Below are positions 8,503 through 18,223 of a stretch of DNA of 64,000 nt, piece after piece (position 1 is the stretch's first letter; each line of letters begins with the position of its first letter). The notes below the pieces were generated by a model. It had not been told where the DNA came from, searched no databases, and saw only the letters and a program-made list of their open reading frames with translations. Source of the stretch: Labilibaculum euxinicum (lineage in GTDB: Bacteria; Bacteroidota; Bacteroidia; Bacteroidales; Marinifilaceae). The translations under genes were made by a program, and so were the position numbers. The stretch covers positions 62,001 through 126,000 of the forward strand of contig NZ_WTCR01000002.1 of assembly GCF_009795715.1 (NCBI RefSeq). Reading direction: 5' to 3'.

Positions 8503-11500
8503 ATGAAGAAGAATAACATTTATTTGGGAGACACGAGTTTGAATTGCAGTAAGGCTGACGTTGAGGGGGAATTCGTAGAACTACATAATGAAAAGTTTTA
8601 CAAGATCAGCAATTCTGATCAAATGTCAGACTTCTTTATGAGTATAGTTAGTGATTCGGATCACTGGATGTTCATATCGAGCAATGGTTCTTTGTCGGCA
8701 GGAAGAAAAGACAGGAATAGCGCATTGTTCCCTTATTATACCGTTGATAAAATTCACGATTACAGAGATAAAACAGGGAGTAAAACAATTGTATTGGTTG
8801 AAAAGGATGAGAAAGCCTTTCTATGGAAACCTTTCTCTGATGGTCTGCGACATATATACAAGATTGAACGGAATTTGTATAAGAGTATTTATGGCAACAA
8901 AGTCATTTTTGAAGAGGTAAATTTCGATTTGGGAATGAGTTTCCAATACGGCTGGAGCAACAGTGAAAAATTTGGCTGGGTAAAAAAATCGATTGTCAGT
9001 AATATAAGTGATGAAGCAGTAAAATTTGAGATACTTGATGGTATTGAAAATATTCTTCCTTGTGGTTTGGATTACGATTTTCAGAATGAATACAGCAATT
9101 TATTAGATGCTTATAAGAAAAGTGAATTGCTTGTGGAAAGTGGTCTTGGACTATATATGCTGAGTTCAATTCCTGTTGACAGAGCTGAACCAAGTGAATC
9201 GTTAAATGCAACTACTGTATGGTCGCATGGATTAAATGACAAAAGGAAAATTCTTTTGTCAAGCAAACAATGTGATCGGTTTAAGGAAGGACTTCAGGTT
9301 GAAGCTGAATTTGATGTTAGGGCAACAAAAGGAGCCTATATTTTAAATGCAGAATTGGAATTGGCGGCAAAAGATTCGCGGGAGTGGATAATTGTTGCAG
9401 AAGTAAATCAGAACAGTGCTGATGTTGCCAATCTAAATCATTTTATCAATATTGAAAAGAACATCTTTGAATCAGTAGCAAATGATATTGATTTAGGCAC
9501 AAAAAAATTAATTCAAATTGTTGCAGACGCGGATGGTTTGCAAATGAGTAATGATGATTTGGCTTATGCTCGTCACTTTTCAAATACGCTTTTTAATGTA
9601 ATGCGGGGAGGTATTTTTACTGATAATTACCTTGTTGGATCAGATGATTTTAAGCTATTCGTTCAGCAAACCAATAAATTGGTTGCTAAGGAATTTAAAT
9701 CGTGGATTGATCAATTGCCATCAAAAATCACCTATACAGAATTGAATCAACAGGCTGAAAAGACTGGTAATTCTGATTTGATTCGAATCTGTTATGAATA
9801 TCTTCCGTTAACATTCAGCAGAAGGCATGGTGATCCAAGTCGGCCATGGAACCAGTTTTCTATCGAAACAAAAAATGACGATGGCTCACCAAAATTGAAT
9901 TATCAGGGAAACTGGCGTGATATCTTTCAAAACTGGGAAGCACTAGGTTTGTCGTATCCTGAATTCATTGAGGGTATGATTGGTAAATTTGTAAATGCAT
10001 CTACTCCTGATGGTTACAATCCATACAGAATAACAAGAGAGGGAATTGATTGGGAATGTCCGGATCCGAATGATCCATGGGCTTATATTGGCTACTGGGG
10101 AGATCATCAGATTATTTATCTTCAGAAATTTCTGGAGTTATCCAATGAATATCATCCGCAAAAGTTAGATGAGATGCTTTCGAAAGAGAATTTTGTGTAT
10201 GCAAATGTTCCGTATCGAATTAAATCTTACCAGGATATTGTAAAAAATCCACAGGATACCATAGAGTTCGATTTTGCTTTAAATGATCAGATTCGAAGCA
10301 GGGTAGCACTGATTGGAGCTGATGCCCGCATGCTAACAAATGGAGGCGATCAATTGTATCAGGTGAATCTTACCGAAAAGATTTTGGTAACACTATTGGC
10401 CAAATTGAGCAATTTTATTCCTGAAGCGGGTATCTGGTTAAACACACAGCGTCCAGAGTGGAACGACGCTAACAATGCCTTAGTGGGGAATGGTGTTTCG
10501 ATGGTTACTTTGTGTTACCTAAGAAGATTCCTGAAGTTTTGGTCTGTAAAATTTGAGGGCTTAGAAATAAATGAAGTTCAAATTTCCGAAGAAGTGAAAA
10601 CGTTATTGGATAGCATTTTTAATTTGTTTTCTGAAAATGCATCTCTATTGGAAAGAGGATTTTCGGATGAAGACAGACGCCGTTTTGCGGATGTATTGGG
10701 AGAAGCCGGAACTAGCTACCGAAATGGAATTTATGCCAATTCTTTCTCAGGATTGAAAAAAACTGTGAAAGTGAGTGAATTGTTAGATTTCACCAATTTG
10801 GCTTTGGTTTACATGGATCAATCCATTAAAGTAAACAAACGTGAAGATGGTTTGTATCATGCTTACAATCTGATTTCATTTACCGATAAAAGTGTTTCGG
10901 TTCGCTATTTATACCAAATGCTCGAAGGACAGGTTGCTGTTTTAAGCTCTGGTTATTTAAACTCTAAAGAAAGTCTCGATATACTCGATGCCTTAAAAGC
11001 AAGTGCATTGTTTCGGGAAGATCAATACAGTTATTTTCTTTATCCAAACAGACAGTTACCTCTGTTTATAGAAAAGAATAACATTCCTGCCAATCAGGTG
11101 AAAGAATCTAAATTATTATCTCAGCTGCTTGCTGATCAGGATTCTTCAATTCTGAATGTAGATAAATTAGGCGGTTATCATTTTGATGGCACATTTAGGA
11201 ATGCCCAGGTTTTGGAAAATGCGATCAATAATCTGAATACAAATAAATACGGACAGCTTGTTAAAGAGGAAAAAAAGAAGGTGCTTGATATTTTCGAAGA
11301 GATGTTCGATCATCAGTCATTTACTGGTCGCTCGGGTACTTTTTATGGATTTGAAGGTTTGGGTAGTATCTATTGGCACATGGTTTCAAAACTCCTGCTT
11401 GCTGCACAGGAAAGCTATTTTAACGCCATCGAACAGGAAGCAGATCCAGTGGTGATCGGTAAAATAAAGGATCATTATTTCGAAATTAAAGCAGGCATTG

Positions 11501-11964
11501 GATTGTATAAATCACCAAAGTTATATGGAGCTTTCCCAACGGATGCTTATTCTCATACACCTTCTCATGCCGGTGCTCAACAACCAGGCATGACCGGTCA
11601 GGTAAAAGAAGATTTTATATCAAGAATTGCTGAGCTGGGCATCCATGTGAATAATGGCGAAATAGTATTTGGGACATCTTTGTTTAACGATCAAGAGATA
11701 TTGAATCATGATGAGCTGTTTGTTTATTACGATGTGAATGGACAGGAGAAACAAATTGCCATCCATCGCGGTCAGTTAGCCTTTACTTTCTGTAAGGTTC
11801 CTGTAATCTATTCTTTAGCAGATAAAAATCAAATTACAATTACATTAAAAAATGGAGAAACGAAAGTGATTCCAAACAATACAATAGATGGGGAGACAAG
11901 TGCTTTGATTTTTAATCGAAGTGGAGAAGTGGAGAGAATCGATTTTTTAATCGGTAAAAAATAA
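8503..11964 (+). CDS. Cytoplasmic beta-1,3-glucan phosphorylase, GH94/GH149/GH161 group
   Basis: A 1153-residue protein without signal peptide or TM helix. The N-terminal half resembles the beta-sandwich of GH94-type phosphorylases and the middle is an (alpha/alpha)6 barrel. The most recognisable stretch is LTFSRRHGDPSRPWNQFSI, then YQGNWRDIFQNWEALGLSYP, then a catalytic-region motif ECPDPNDPWAYIGYWGDHQ with D521, D524 and D534 as acidic candidates for the proton donor. The length (over 1100) and these motifs fit the beta-1,3-oligoglucan phosphorylases GH149/GH161 better than the shorter GH94 enzymes; I cannot separate GH149 from GH161 by eye. Expected reaction: beta-1,3-glucooligosaccharide + phosphate gives glucose 1-phosphate and a shortened chain. 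The neighbouring laminarinases, GH17s and GPH symporters agree. A 17-bp hairpin lies downstream. Confidence 0.8.
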   Translation: MKKNNIYLGDTSLNCSKADVEGEFVELHNEKFYKISNSDQMSDFFMSIVSDSDHWMFISSNGSLSAGRKDRNSALFPYYTVDKIHDYRDKTGSKTIVLVEKDEKAFLWKPFSDGLRHIYKIERNLYKSIYGNKVIFEEVNFDLGMSFQYGWSNSEKFGWVKKSIVSNISDEAVKFEILDGIENILPCGLDYDFQNEYSNLLDAYKKSELLVESGLGLYMLSSIPVDRAEPSESLNATTVWSHGLNDKRKILLSSKQCDRFKEGLQVEAEFDVRATKGAYILNAELELAAKDSREWIIVAEVNQNSADVANLNHFINIEKNIFESVANDIDLGTKKLIQIVADADGLQMSNDDLAYARHFSNTLFNVMRGGIFTDNYLVGSDDFKLFVQQTNKLVAKEFKSWIDQLPSKITYTELNQQAEKTGNSDLIRICYEYLPLTFSRRHGDPSRPWNQFSIETKNDDGSPKLNYQGNWRDIFQNWEALGLSYPEFIEGMIGKFVNASTPDGYNPYRITREGIDWECPDPNDPWAYIGYWGDHQIIYLQKFLELSNEYHPQKLDEMLSKENFVYANVPYRIKSYQDIVKNPQDTIEFDFALNDQIRSRVALIGADARMLTNGGDQLYQVNLTEKILVTLLAKLSNFIPEAGIWLNTQRPEWNDANNALVGNGVSMVTLCYLRRFLKFWSVKFEGLEINEVQISEEVKTLLDSIFNLFSENASLLERGFSDEDRRRFADVLGEAGTSYRNGIYANSFSGLKKTVKVSELLDFTNLALVYMDQSIKVNKREDGLYHAYNLISFTDKSVSVRYLYQMLEGQVAVLSSGYLNSKESLDILDALKASALFREDQYSYFLYPNRQLPLFIEKNNIPANQVKESKLLSQLLADQDSSILNVDKLGGYHFDGTFRNAQVLENAINNLNTNKYGQLVKEEKKKVLDIFEEMFDHQSFTGRSGTFYGFEGLGSIYWHMVSKLLLAAQESYFNAIEQEADPVVIGKIKDHYFEIKAGIGLYKSPKLYGAFPTDAYSHTPSHAGAQQPGMTGQVKEDFISRIAELGIHVNNGEIVFGTSLFNDQEILNHDELFVYYDVNGQEKQIAIHRGQLAFTFCKVPVIYSLADKNQITITLKNGETKVIPNNTIDGETSALIFNRSGEVERIDFLIGKK

Positions 11965-11974
11965 TATTTGATAC

Positions 11975-12014
11975 AATCTGTACAATCACAAACAAGATTG
12001 TGATTGTACAGATT
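11975..12014 (+). promoter_or_regulatory. Perfect 17-bp hairpin between phosphorylase and GH17 genes
   Basis: Stem AATCTGTACAATCACAA (11975-11991) pairs perfectly with 11998-12014 around a six-base loop. No T-run follows, so it is not a standard terminator. It could stabilise or process the mRNA, or act as a weak terminator; no function can be shown. Confidence 0.6.
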
Positions 12015-12046
12015 AACTTAAACTCTAATCTTAAAAGCTTAAACAG

Positions 12047-12937
12047 ATGTCAGTAAGAAGTGAATATTTAATGTCTCTTGCCGGAATGGATCTTTCCGGT
12101 AAAACGGAAGATGAATTAGTTTCTCTCTATAATAAATTGTTGAATTCTGGAATGCACGGATTGTGTTTTAGTCCTTATGAAGAAGGGCAGGAGCCTGGAA
12201 CATTGTTGAGTGAGGAGCAAATTAGAAGAAGAATTGACATCATCAAGCCACATACCAAATGGGTAAGATCATTTTCTTGTACAGAAGGTAATGAACTCAT
12301 TCCTAAAATTGCCAAAGAAAATGGGATGAAAACTTTAGTAGGTGCTTGGTTGGGGAAATACAAAAGCATTAACGAAAATGAAATTGCGGGTCTTATTGAA
12401 GTAACTAAAGCCGGTCATGCCGATATTGTTGCAGTTGGAAACGAGGTGCTGTATCGCGAGGATTTAAGCGAAGATGAATTGTTGGATTACATCTATAGGG
12501 TGAAAAAAGCACTTCCGGGAATTCCTGTCGGGTATGTTGATGCTTATTATGAATTCGGCAATCGTCCTAGAATAACTACCGCTTGCGATGTGATATTGGC
12601 CAATTGTTATCCATTTTGGGAAGGATGCAGCCTCGATTATTCATATCTGTATATGAAAGACATGTACAATCGTGCATTAAAAGCAGGAAATGGTAAAAAA
12701 GTAATTATCACTGAAACCGGCTGGCCAAATGTTGGTGAAAAATTTCATGGAGCAAAACCTTCCAAAGCAAATGCTCTTAAATATTTTATAAATACACAAT
12801 TGTGGTCTAAGGAAGAGAATATCGACATTTTCTATTTTTCATCCTTCGATGAAGCTTGGAAAACCTCTGACGAAGGTGATGTTGGAGCTTATTGGGGAAT
12901 TTGGGATAAGGATGAGAACTTAAAATTTTCGAAATAG
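12047..12937 (+). CDS. GH17 beta-1,3-glucan-active enzyme, cytoplasmic
   Basis: A 296-residue protein with no signal peptide. It is a GH17 TIM barrel: AVGNEV supplies the acid/base E133, and IITETGWPN supplies the nucleophile E223. WVRSFSCTEGNELIPKIAKENGMKTLVGAW is also typical. GH17 enzymes are endo-beta-1,3-glucanases or beta-1,3-glucan transglycosylases. It lies between the cytoplasmic phosphorylase and a second cytosolic GH17, 23 bases away. An intracellular role on imported laminari-oligosaccharides, trimming or remodelling them before phosphorolysis, is inference. Its identity to the next two GH17s is low by eye, so they are diverged paralogues. Confidence 0.9.
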   Translation: MSVRSEYLMSLAGMDLSGKTEDELVSLYNKLLNSGMHGLCFSPYEEGQEPGTLLSEEQIRRRIDIIKPHTKWVRSFSCTEGNELIPKIAKENGMKTLVGAWLGKYKSINENEIAGLIEVTKAGHADIVAVGNEVLYREDLSEDELLDYIYRVKKALPGIPVGYVDAYYEFGNRPRITTACDVILANCYPFWEGCSLDYSYLYMKDMYNRALKAGNGKKVIITETGWPNVGEKFHGAKPSKANALKYFINTQLWSKEENIDIFYFSSFDEAWKTSDEGDVGAYWGIWDKDENLKFSK

Positions 12938-12960
12938 TTGATTCCTTGAATTGAAACTGC

Positions 12961-13914
12961 ATGAACCACTACAGAATGAATCGAAACAAACCACTTACTA
13001 TAGCACCCGGAAAAGCAATTTGTTATTCGGGTTTCAGAGAAGGACAAAGCCCTGAATCAGGGATTTATCCAACTTATGAGCAGATTAAAGAAGATCTTTT
13101 AATATTGAATAATCATTGGAAATATCTTCGGTTATACGACTGCGATAAGCAAACGGATATTGTGTTGGAGGTGATTCAAAAAGAAAAGCTCGATTTTAAA
13201 GTAATGTTAGGCGCCTACATAGGTGCTGAAATGAACAATTTTGGATGCCCTTGGGGAGGTACCTATTCGGAAGAAGAATTGAATGAAAATAAGGAAAGAA
13301 ACCTGAATCAGATTCAAAAGCTGATTCAATTGGCCAATCAATATCCTGAAATTATTTTTTCATTATCAGCAGGAAATGAAGCATTAGTTCACTGGACTGA
13401 TCATTATGTGCCGTTAGAAAATGTGATTCGCTATGTTCGAATGATTAAAAAAGGAGCAAAACAGCCCGTTACATTTTGTGAAAATTATGTGCCATGGCTG
13501 GATAAATTGAAAGGTTTGGTTGAGGAAATTGACTTCATATCCATTCACACTTATCCGGTGTGGGAATATAAAAATATTCATGAGGCAATGGAATACACCA
13601 AGCAAAATTACTACAGTGTTGCCGATAAGTATCCTAACAAGCCAGTTGTAATAACTGAAGCCGGTTGGGCAACCAATTCAAACGGTAGAGGCATTTCTAT
13701 AGGAAATGTAAGTCAGGATTTGCAGGAAATTTATTACAACGATTTGGTGAATTGGAGCGAGGAAGATGACGTACTCACTTTTGTATTTGAAGCTTTTGAT
13801 GAACCTTGGAAAGGTTCGCAAGAACCATTGGAACCGGAAAAACATTGGGGCCTTTTTACGGTCGACCGAAAACCAAAAAAGGTGATGGCAAAATTATTTG
13901 CTGATTCAAAATAG
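12961..13914 (+). CDS. GH17 glycosidase, predicted cytoplasmic
   Basis: A 317-residue protein whose N-terminus (MNHYRMNRNKPLTIAPGKAICYSGFREGQ) lacks a signal peptide; a second ATG at 12976 is an alternative start. Acid/base E140 lies in SAGNEALVHW and nucleophile E233 in VITEAGWAT. The ending HWGLFTVDRKPKKVM is shared with the next gene, so these two are closer to each other than to the GH17 at 12047. The gene sits 23 bases after one GH17 and 26 bases before another. It is probably an intracellular beta-1,3-glucanase or glucanosyltransferase. Confidence 0.9.
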   Translation: MNHYRMNRNKPLTIAPGKAICYSGFREGQSPESGIYPTYEQIKEDLLILNNHWKYLRLYDCDKQTDIVLEVIQKEKLDFKVMLGAYIGAEMNNFGCPWGGTYSEEELNENKERNLNQIQKLIQLANQYPEIIFSLSAGNEALVHWTDHYVPLENVIRYVRMIKKGAKQPVTFCENYVPWLDKLKGLVEEIDFISIHTYPVWEYKNIHEAMEYTKQNYYSVADKYPNKPVVITEAGWATNSNGRGISIGNVSQDLQEIYYNDLVNWSEEDDVLTFVFEAFDEPWKGSQEPLEPEKHWGLFTVDRKPKKVMAKLFADSK

Positions 13915-13940
13915 TATGAAATCCCGAAACCTAAAGAACT

Positions 13941-15014
13941 ATGAAAAACTCAGTAAGAAATAGCAGGAGCACAGGCATGATGATCACTTTGGTGATTTCA
14001 ATGCTTTTGATATCCTGTAAAAATGAAAAGAAAGTGTCCCAAAAAGAATCAGATTTAACCAAGACAACTAAGATAGAAATCAAGCAAACTACTAAGGACT
14101 TATTGAACGGAGTTTCGAAAGCGGTTTGCTATTCTGGATTTAGAACAGGCCAACATCCCGATAGAGGCGAAGGAGCCGTTAATCCAACGGATGAACAGAT
14201 TCTCGAAGATCTTCAGATTATCTCTCATGATTCTCTTTTTAATTTAATTCGGTTATACGATTCTGGTGAAAATTCGGAAGCCGTATTGAGAATTATCGAA
14301 GAAAATAAGCTAGACATTAAAGTAATGTTGGGAATTTGGTTGAAAGCTGAATTGAGTGCTCATGAAACTTGTGGATGGTTAACTGAACCGATTCCAGCAG
14401 CAATTTTAGAGCAAAACTATATTGCAAACCAGAAGGAAATAAAAGAAGGAATTCGTTTGGCCACTCAATATCCCGAAACTGTTATAGCGGTTAATGTTGG
14501 CAACGAAGCTTTGGTTGAGTGGAACGATCACAAAGTAGATACAGATTCGATCATCTCTTATGTGCAGAAAGTTCAGAAAGCCATTCAACAACCTGTTACT
14601 GTTGCCGATAATTACGAATGGTGGGCTGCAAAGGGTGAAAAACTATCTAAAGCTGTTGATTTTATATCAATTCATGTATATCCTGTTTGGGAAGGCAAAG
14701 ATATTGCCGAAGCAATGTCTTACACCATCGAGAATGTGCAAAAAGTTAGAAATGCACTTCCTGATAGCAAAATAGTAATAACAGAAGCAGGATGGGCAAC
14801 AGTAGCCTCAGAATTTGGAGAAAGAGCCAGCGAAGAAAAGCAAAAACAATATTATAACGACCTGATGAAATGGTCTGCAGACATGAACATTACAAGCTTC
14901 TTTTTTGAAGCTTTCGATGAAGATTGGAAAGGAGAAACAGCAAATCCTTTAGGAGCAGAAAAGCACTGGGGGTTATTCACTGTTGATAGAAAACAAAAAA
15001 AAGTAATGCAATAA
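13941..15014 (+). CDS. GH17 glycosidase lipoprotein
   Basis: A 357-residue protein with a lipoprotein signal (MMITLVISMLLISC) followed by a charged, Lys-rich linker of about 45 residues. The GH17 domain begins AVCYSGFRTGQHPD and carries acid/base E189 (VGNEALVEW) and nucleophile E282 (VITEAGWAT). It ends with the same WGLFTVDRKQKKVM signature as the previous gene. It is membrane-anchored in the periplasm or at the surface, the exported counterpart of the cytosolic GH17 next to it. The pair looks like a tandem duplication with a change of location. The substrate is beta-1,3-glucan by family and context. Confidence 0.92.
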   Translation: MKNSVRNSRSTGMMITLVISMLLISCKNEKKVSQKESDLTKTTKIEIKQTTKDLLNGVSKAVCYSGFRTGQHPDRGEGAVNPTDEQILEDLQIISHDSLFNLIRLYDSGENSEAVLRIIEENKLDIKVMLGIWLKAELSAHETCGWLTEPIPAAILEQNYIANQKEIKEGIRLATQYPETVIAVNVGNEALVEWNDHKVDTDSIISYVQKVQKAIQQPVTVADNYEWWAAKGEKLSKAVDFISIHVYPVWEGKDIAEAMSYTIENVQKVRNALPDSKIVITEAGWATVASEFGERASEEKQKQYYNDLMKWSADMNITSFFFEAFDEDWKGETANPLGAEKHWGLFTVDRKQKKVMQ

Positions 15015-15059
15015 TTATTTCTCATATCTAGAATCTCACATCACATAATCTATAAAAAC

Positions 15060-16544
15060 ATGACACATTATAAAACAGCAAAGGAAGACATTGTCCCATT
15101 TGGACAAAAACTGGCATTTGGATCAGGACATCTGGCAAATCAGTTATTTCCTGCTGCTCTGGGTGTGTTTATGGTCGTACTGGTTATGTCTTTGGGAATG
15201 GATCCTATCCTTGCCGGATTATTAGGTGCATTACCCAGACTTTTGGATGCATTAACTGATCCTATTATGGGATTTATTTCAGACAATACAAAATCGAAAT
15301 GGGGACGAAGAAAACCTTATATTTTAATAGGGAGCGTTATTTCAGGAGTCACATTTATGATTATGTGGCAATTGAATCCTGAAAATTCTGAGATTTACAA
15401 TTTCTTTTACTTTTTAGTGATATCCATATTTTTTTATATCGGTTACACCATTTTTGCGACACCTTTAATTGGTTTGGGTTATGAAATGACTCCCGATTAC
15501 AATGAAAGAACCAGATTGATGGCCGTATCTCAGTTTATGGGACAAATTGCATGGATGATAGCCCCTTGGTTTTGGGTGATTATATACAATCCATCGATTT
15601 TCGATTCCGCGCCTGAAGGGGCACGAATTCTTTCCATTTGGGTAGGTGGTTTGTGCATGGTTCTGGGGATTCTTCCAGCCCTTTTTAACAATGAAATGAT
15701 CGTTCCCGATCAGGATAAGATGAAAAATTTGTCGGCAAAAGAATTGGCTGCCAACACAAAAGAATTTATAAAAGGGATAAAGTTAACCATTCAAAACAAG
15801 CCATTCATGAAGCTTTGCGGGTCTACCTTTCTCATTTTTAATGGCTTTCAGACTATTGCTCAATTTGCCTTTTTTATTATTGTCTATTATCTTTTTCAGG
15901 GAGATAAAGTGGCAGCAGGAGGTTGGCCGGCATGGTTTGGCACCATAAGTGCAATGGCGACTGCATTTCTTGTAATTCCTATTGTTACCAAACTTTCGGA
16001 GAACTTTGGAAAAAAGAATGCTTTTATCATAGCCACTCTTCTTTCAGTGGTGGGATATGCATTAAAATGGTGGGGATTTAATCCTGAATACCCTTGGTTG
16101 ATGTTCATGCCAATTCCGTTTTTGTCATTCGGGATAGGTGGCTTGTTTACTTTAATGATGTCGATGACTGCTGATGTTTGCGATTTGGATGAACTGAATA
16201 ATGGAGAACGTAGAGAAGCTACATTCGGAGCTATTTACTGGTGGATGGTGAAACTGGGAACAGCTATTGCCATGCTTACCAGTGGTGTTGTTTTGCACTA
16301 TATTGGCTTCGATGAAAGTGTTGATGTTCAGTCTGCAGAGACCATTACAAACCTCAGGTTAGCAGATATCCTGATTCCAATTACTACAGCATTTCTTGCA
16401 ATTGTATTGATATGGAAATATGATATTACAGAAACGAGATCTCATGAAATAAGAGAAGCTTTAATCGCACGTCGAGGTAAGGTAAAACATGAAGGTGATG
16501 TGATCAGTAATGTTACAGGCGAAATTATACCTGATAAAATATAA
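15060..16544 (+). CDS. GPH-family (MelB-like) sugar symporter
   Basis: A 494-residue, 12-TM major-facilitator protein. The glycoside-pentoside-hexuronide family signature is clear: PRLLDALTDPIMGFISDNTKSKWGRRKPYIL in the first half (given here as family recognition), with conserved Asp in TM2 and the loop after it. It would carry oligosaccharides or glucose across the inner membrane with a cation. Placed directly after three GH17 genes and close to a cytosolic beta-glucan phosphorylase, its likely cargo is short beta-1,3-glucooligosaccharides (inference). The second GPH gene at 19666 is only distantly similar, so the two may differ in cargo. Confidence 0.9.
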   Translation: MTHYKTAKEDIVPFGQKLAFGSGHLANQLFPAALGVFMVVLVMSLGMDPILAGLLGALPRLLDALTDPIMGFISDNTKSKWGRRKPYILIGSVISGVTFMIMWQLNPENSEIYNFFYFLVISIFFYIGYTIFATPLIGLGYEMTPDYNERTRLMAVSQFMGQIAWMIAPWFWVIIYNPSIFDSAPEGARILSIWVGGLCMVLGILPALFNNEMIVPDQDKMKNLSAKELAANTKEFIKGIKLTIQNKPFMKLCGSTFLIFNGFQTIAQFAFFIIVYYLFQGDKVAAGGWPAWFGTISAMATAFLVIPIVTKLSENFGKKNAFIIATLLSVVGYALKWWGFNPEYPWLMFMPIPFLSFGIGGLFTLMMSMTADVCDLDELNNGERREATFGAIYWWMVKLGTAIAMLTSGVVLHYIGFDESVDVQSAETITNLRLADILIPITTAFLAIVLIWKYDITETRSHEIREALIARRGKVKHEGDVISNVTGEIIPDKI

Positions 16545-16699
16545 AATAAGCTTAGTTGAATAGTTGTGAATGACAATTCATTTAAGGTGAATTTAATTCT
16601 ATCTATTTCATCAAATAAATAAGGTTCTCAAAAACAAGGAGATTTACACATTTTGATATGAAAAATATGAATATTGTACACGATGCTAAATCAATAAAT

Positions 16700-17947
16700 A
16701 TGATGTCGAAAATCTGGATATTCTTCATTTTAGTATTGCTGTTTACATCTTGTCAGAAAGCAGAAAAAAAATTCGTTTATGTGGATGGTGAAAATATTTA
16801 CTCGGCGAAAGGTGATCTATTGCACCTAAAAGGGGTGAATTTGGGAAATTGGTTATTACCAGAGGGCTATATGTTCAAATTGAAAGATTGTAACTCTCCA
16901 CGCCAAATAGACCAAAGCATACGCGAATTGATCGGGGATAGTGCTGCTACGGCTTTTTGGGACTCTTTTTTGGAGACTTATATCACTGAGGCCGATATAA
17001 AATGGTTATCAGAAGCTGGAGTAAATATTATCCGTTTACCATTCGATTATCGCTTACTGACTCATGATGATTTTTTGGGAAGAGATATGCATGGTTATAA
17101 ATATTTGGACAAAGCCATTAGTTGGTGTGAGAAATACAATATTTATGTATTGCTGGATATGCATGCAGCTCCAGGAGGTCAAACAGGTGATAATATAGAC
17201 AACAGTGATGGCTATCCTTGGTTAATGGTGGATGAAGGAATGAAACAAAAGGTCGCTGATATTTGGCAGGAAATTGCAAAGAGGTATGCAAATAATACTG
17301 CTGTTATAGGGTATAACCTTTTGAACGAGCCCATCCCTCAATATTTTGATGATGATAATTTAAAACCATATTTAGAGCCACTGTATAAAAAGATTACCAA
17401 AGCAATAAGAGAGGTCGATAGTAATCATATTGTATTTTTAGGAGGAGCTGTTTGGGAGACAGATTTCTCTGTGTTTTCTGAACCGTTTGATGATCAATTA
17501 GCTTATACATTTCATAAGTACTGGATGCCACCTGAACAAAAGGAAATACAGCAATATGTAGACTTCAGAGATAAATATAAAGTGCCATTATTGATGGGTG
17601 AAAGTGGTGAGAATGAGGATGCCTGGGTTAAAGATTTTAGAGAGCTGTTAGATAAGAATGATATTCATTGGACCTTTTGGCCATACAAGAAAATGGATAA
17701 TACACGTGGTCCAATGAACTTTAATGAACCTATTGGTTATGACAATTTTATAACATACGCCGAAAGCGATAGAAGCTCATTTCGTAATATAAGGGCTCTG
17801 AGAGATAGTATTGGTGGAATAAAACGAGAAGAAATTGTGGCTGTATTAAAGCAGTTTGTAGAAAATAGCAGGTTTGAAAATTGTTATCCGAATGAGGGTT
17901 ATTGCAAGGCATTAGGATTTTTTGATAAAAATATTTCTTATAAATAA
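16700..17947 (+). CDS. GH5 beta-glucanase lipoprotein
   Basis: The frame is open from the ATG at 16658, but a start at 16700 or 16703 gives a standard lipoprotein signal, MSKIWIFFILVLLFTSC. The catalytic domain opens LKGVNLGNWLLPEGYMF, like exo-beta-1,3-glucanases of GH5. The acid/base is in NLLNEPIP (E224 counted from 16658) and the nucleophile in LMGESGEN (E315). Other family marks are LLDMHAAPGGQTGDN and WTFWPYKKMDN. It probably removes glucose or short units from beta-1,3- or 1,6-glucan at the membrane. A related, larger GH5 occurs at 26045. The subfamily cannot be fixed by eye. Confidence 0.88.
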   Translation: MMSKIWIFFILVLLFTSCQKAEKKFVYVDGENIYSAKGDLLHLKGVNLGNWLLPEGYMFKLKDCNSPRQIDQSIRELIGDSAATAFWDSFLETYITEADIKWLSEAGVNIIRLPFDYRLLTHDDFLGRDMHGYKYLDKAISWCEKYNIYVLLDMHAAPGGQTGDNIDNSDGYPWLMVDEGMKQKVADIWQEIAKRYANNTAVIGYNLLNEPIPQYFDDDNLKPYLEPLYKKITKAIREVDSNHIVFLGGAVWETDFSVFSEPFDDQLAYTFHKYWMPPEQKEIQQYVDFRDKYKVPLLMGESGENEDAWVKDFRELLDKNDIHWTFWPYKKMDNTRGPMNFNEPIGYDNFITYAESDRSSFRNIRALRDSIGGIKREEIVAVLKQFVENSRFENCYPNEGYCKALGFFDKNISYK

Positions 17948-18022
17948 CACTCCGAATTATGCGGGAGGGACAATTTAATTTACGATGAATTTGACTCTAG
18001 AGTAACACAATAAAAGCAACAA

Positions 18023-18210
18023 ATGGAAAATTTTAAATATTACTTATCCTTTTTATTCCTACTTATTATGATGGGATGTAATACAAAGCAAAATAATCGC
18101 TGTTGTAATTTTGAATATGAAAGAGGAAGCAAAAAATATGAAGATCTCCTTAGGCGATCGTTCTGTTAACATACAGATCAATGCGCAAGCTCTGCAAACA
18201 ATTATTGTTA
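18023..18210 (+). pseudogene. Relic of a lipoprotein glycosidase (signal peptide plus GH30-like C-terminal tail, frameshifted)
   Basis: An ATG at 18023 opens a lipoprotein signal (MENFKYYLSFLFLLLIMMGC) but stops after 48 codons. In another frame, from about 18135, the sequence reads KISLGDRSVNIQINAQALQTIIVR and stops at about 18211. That tail closely resembles the last beta-strand of GH30-type proteins (compare SVLPAHSIATIVIN in the GH30 at 24433). I read this as a gene whose centre was deleted and whose frame was lost. No active-site motif remains. The assignment of the tail to GH30 is by pattern only. Confidence 0.5.
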
Positions 18211-18223
18211 GGTAAAAATCAAT

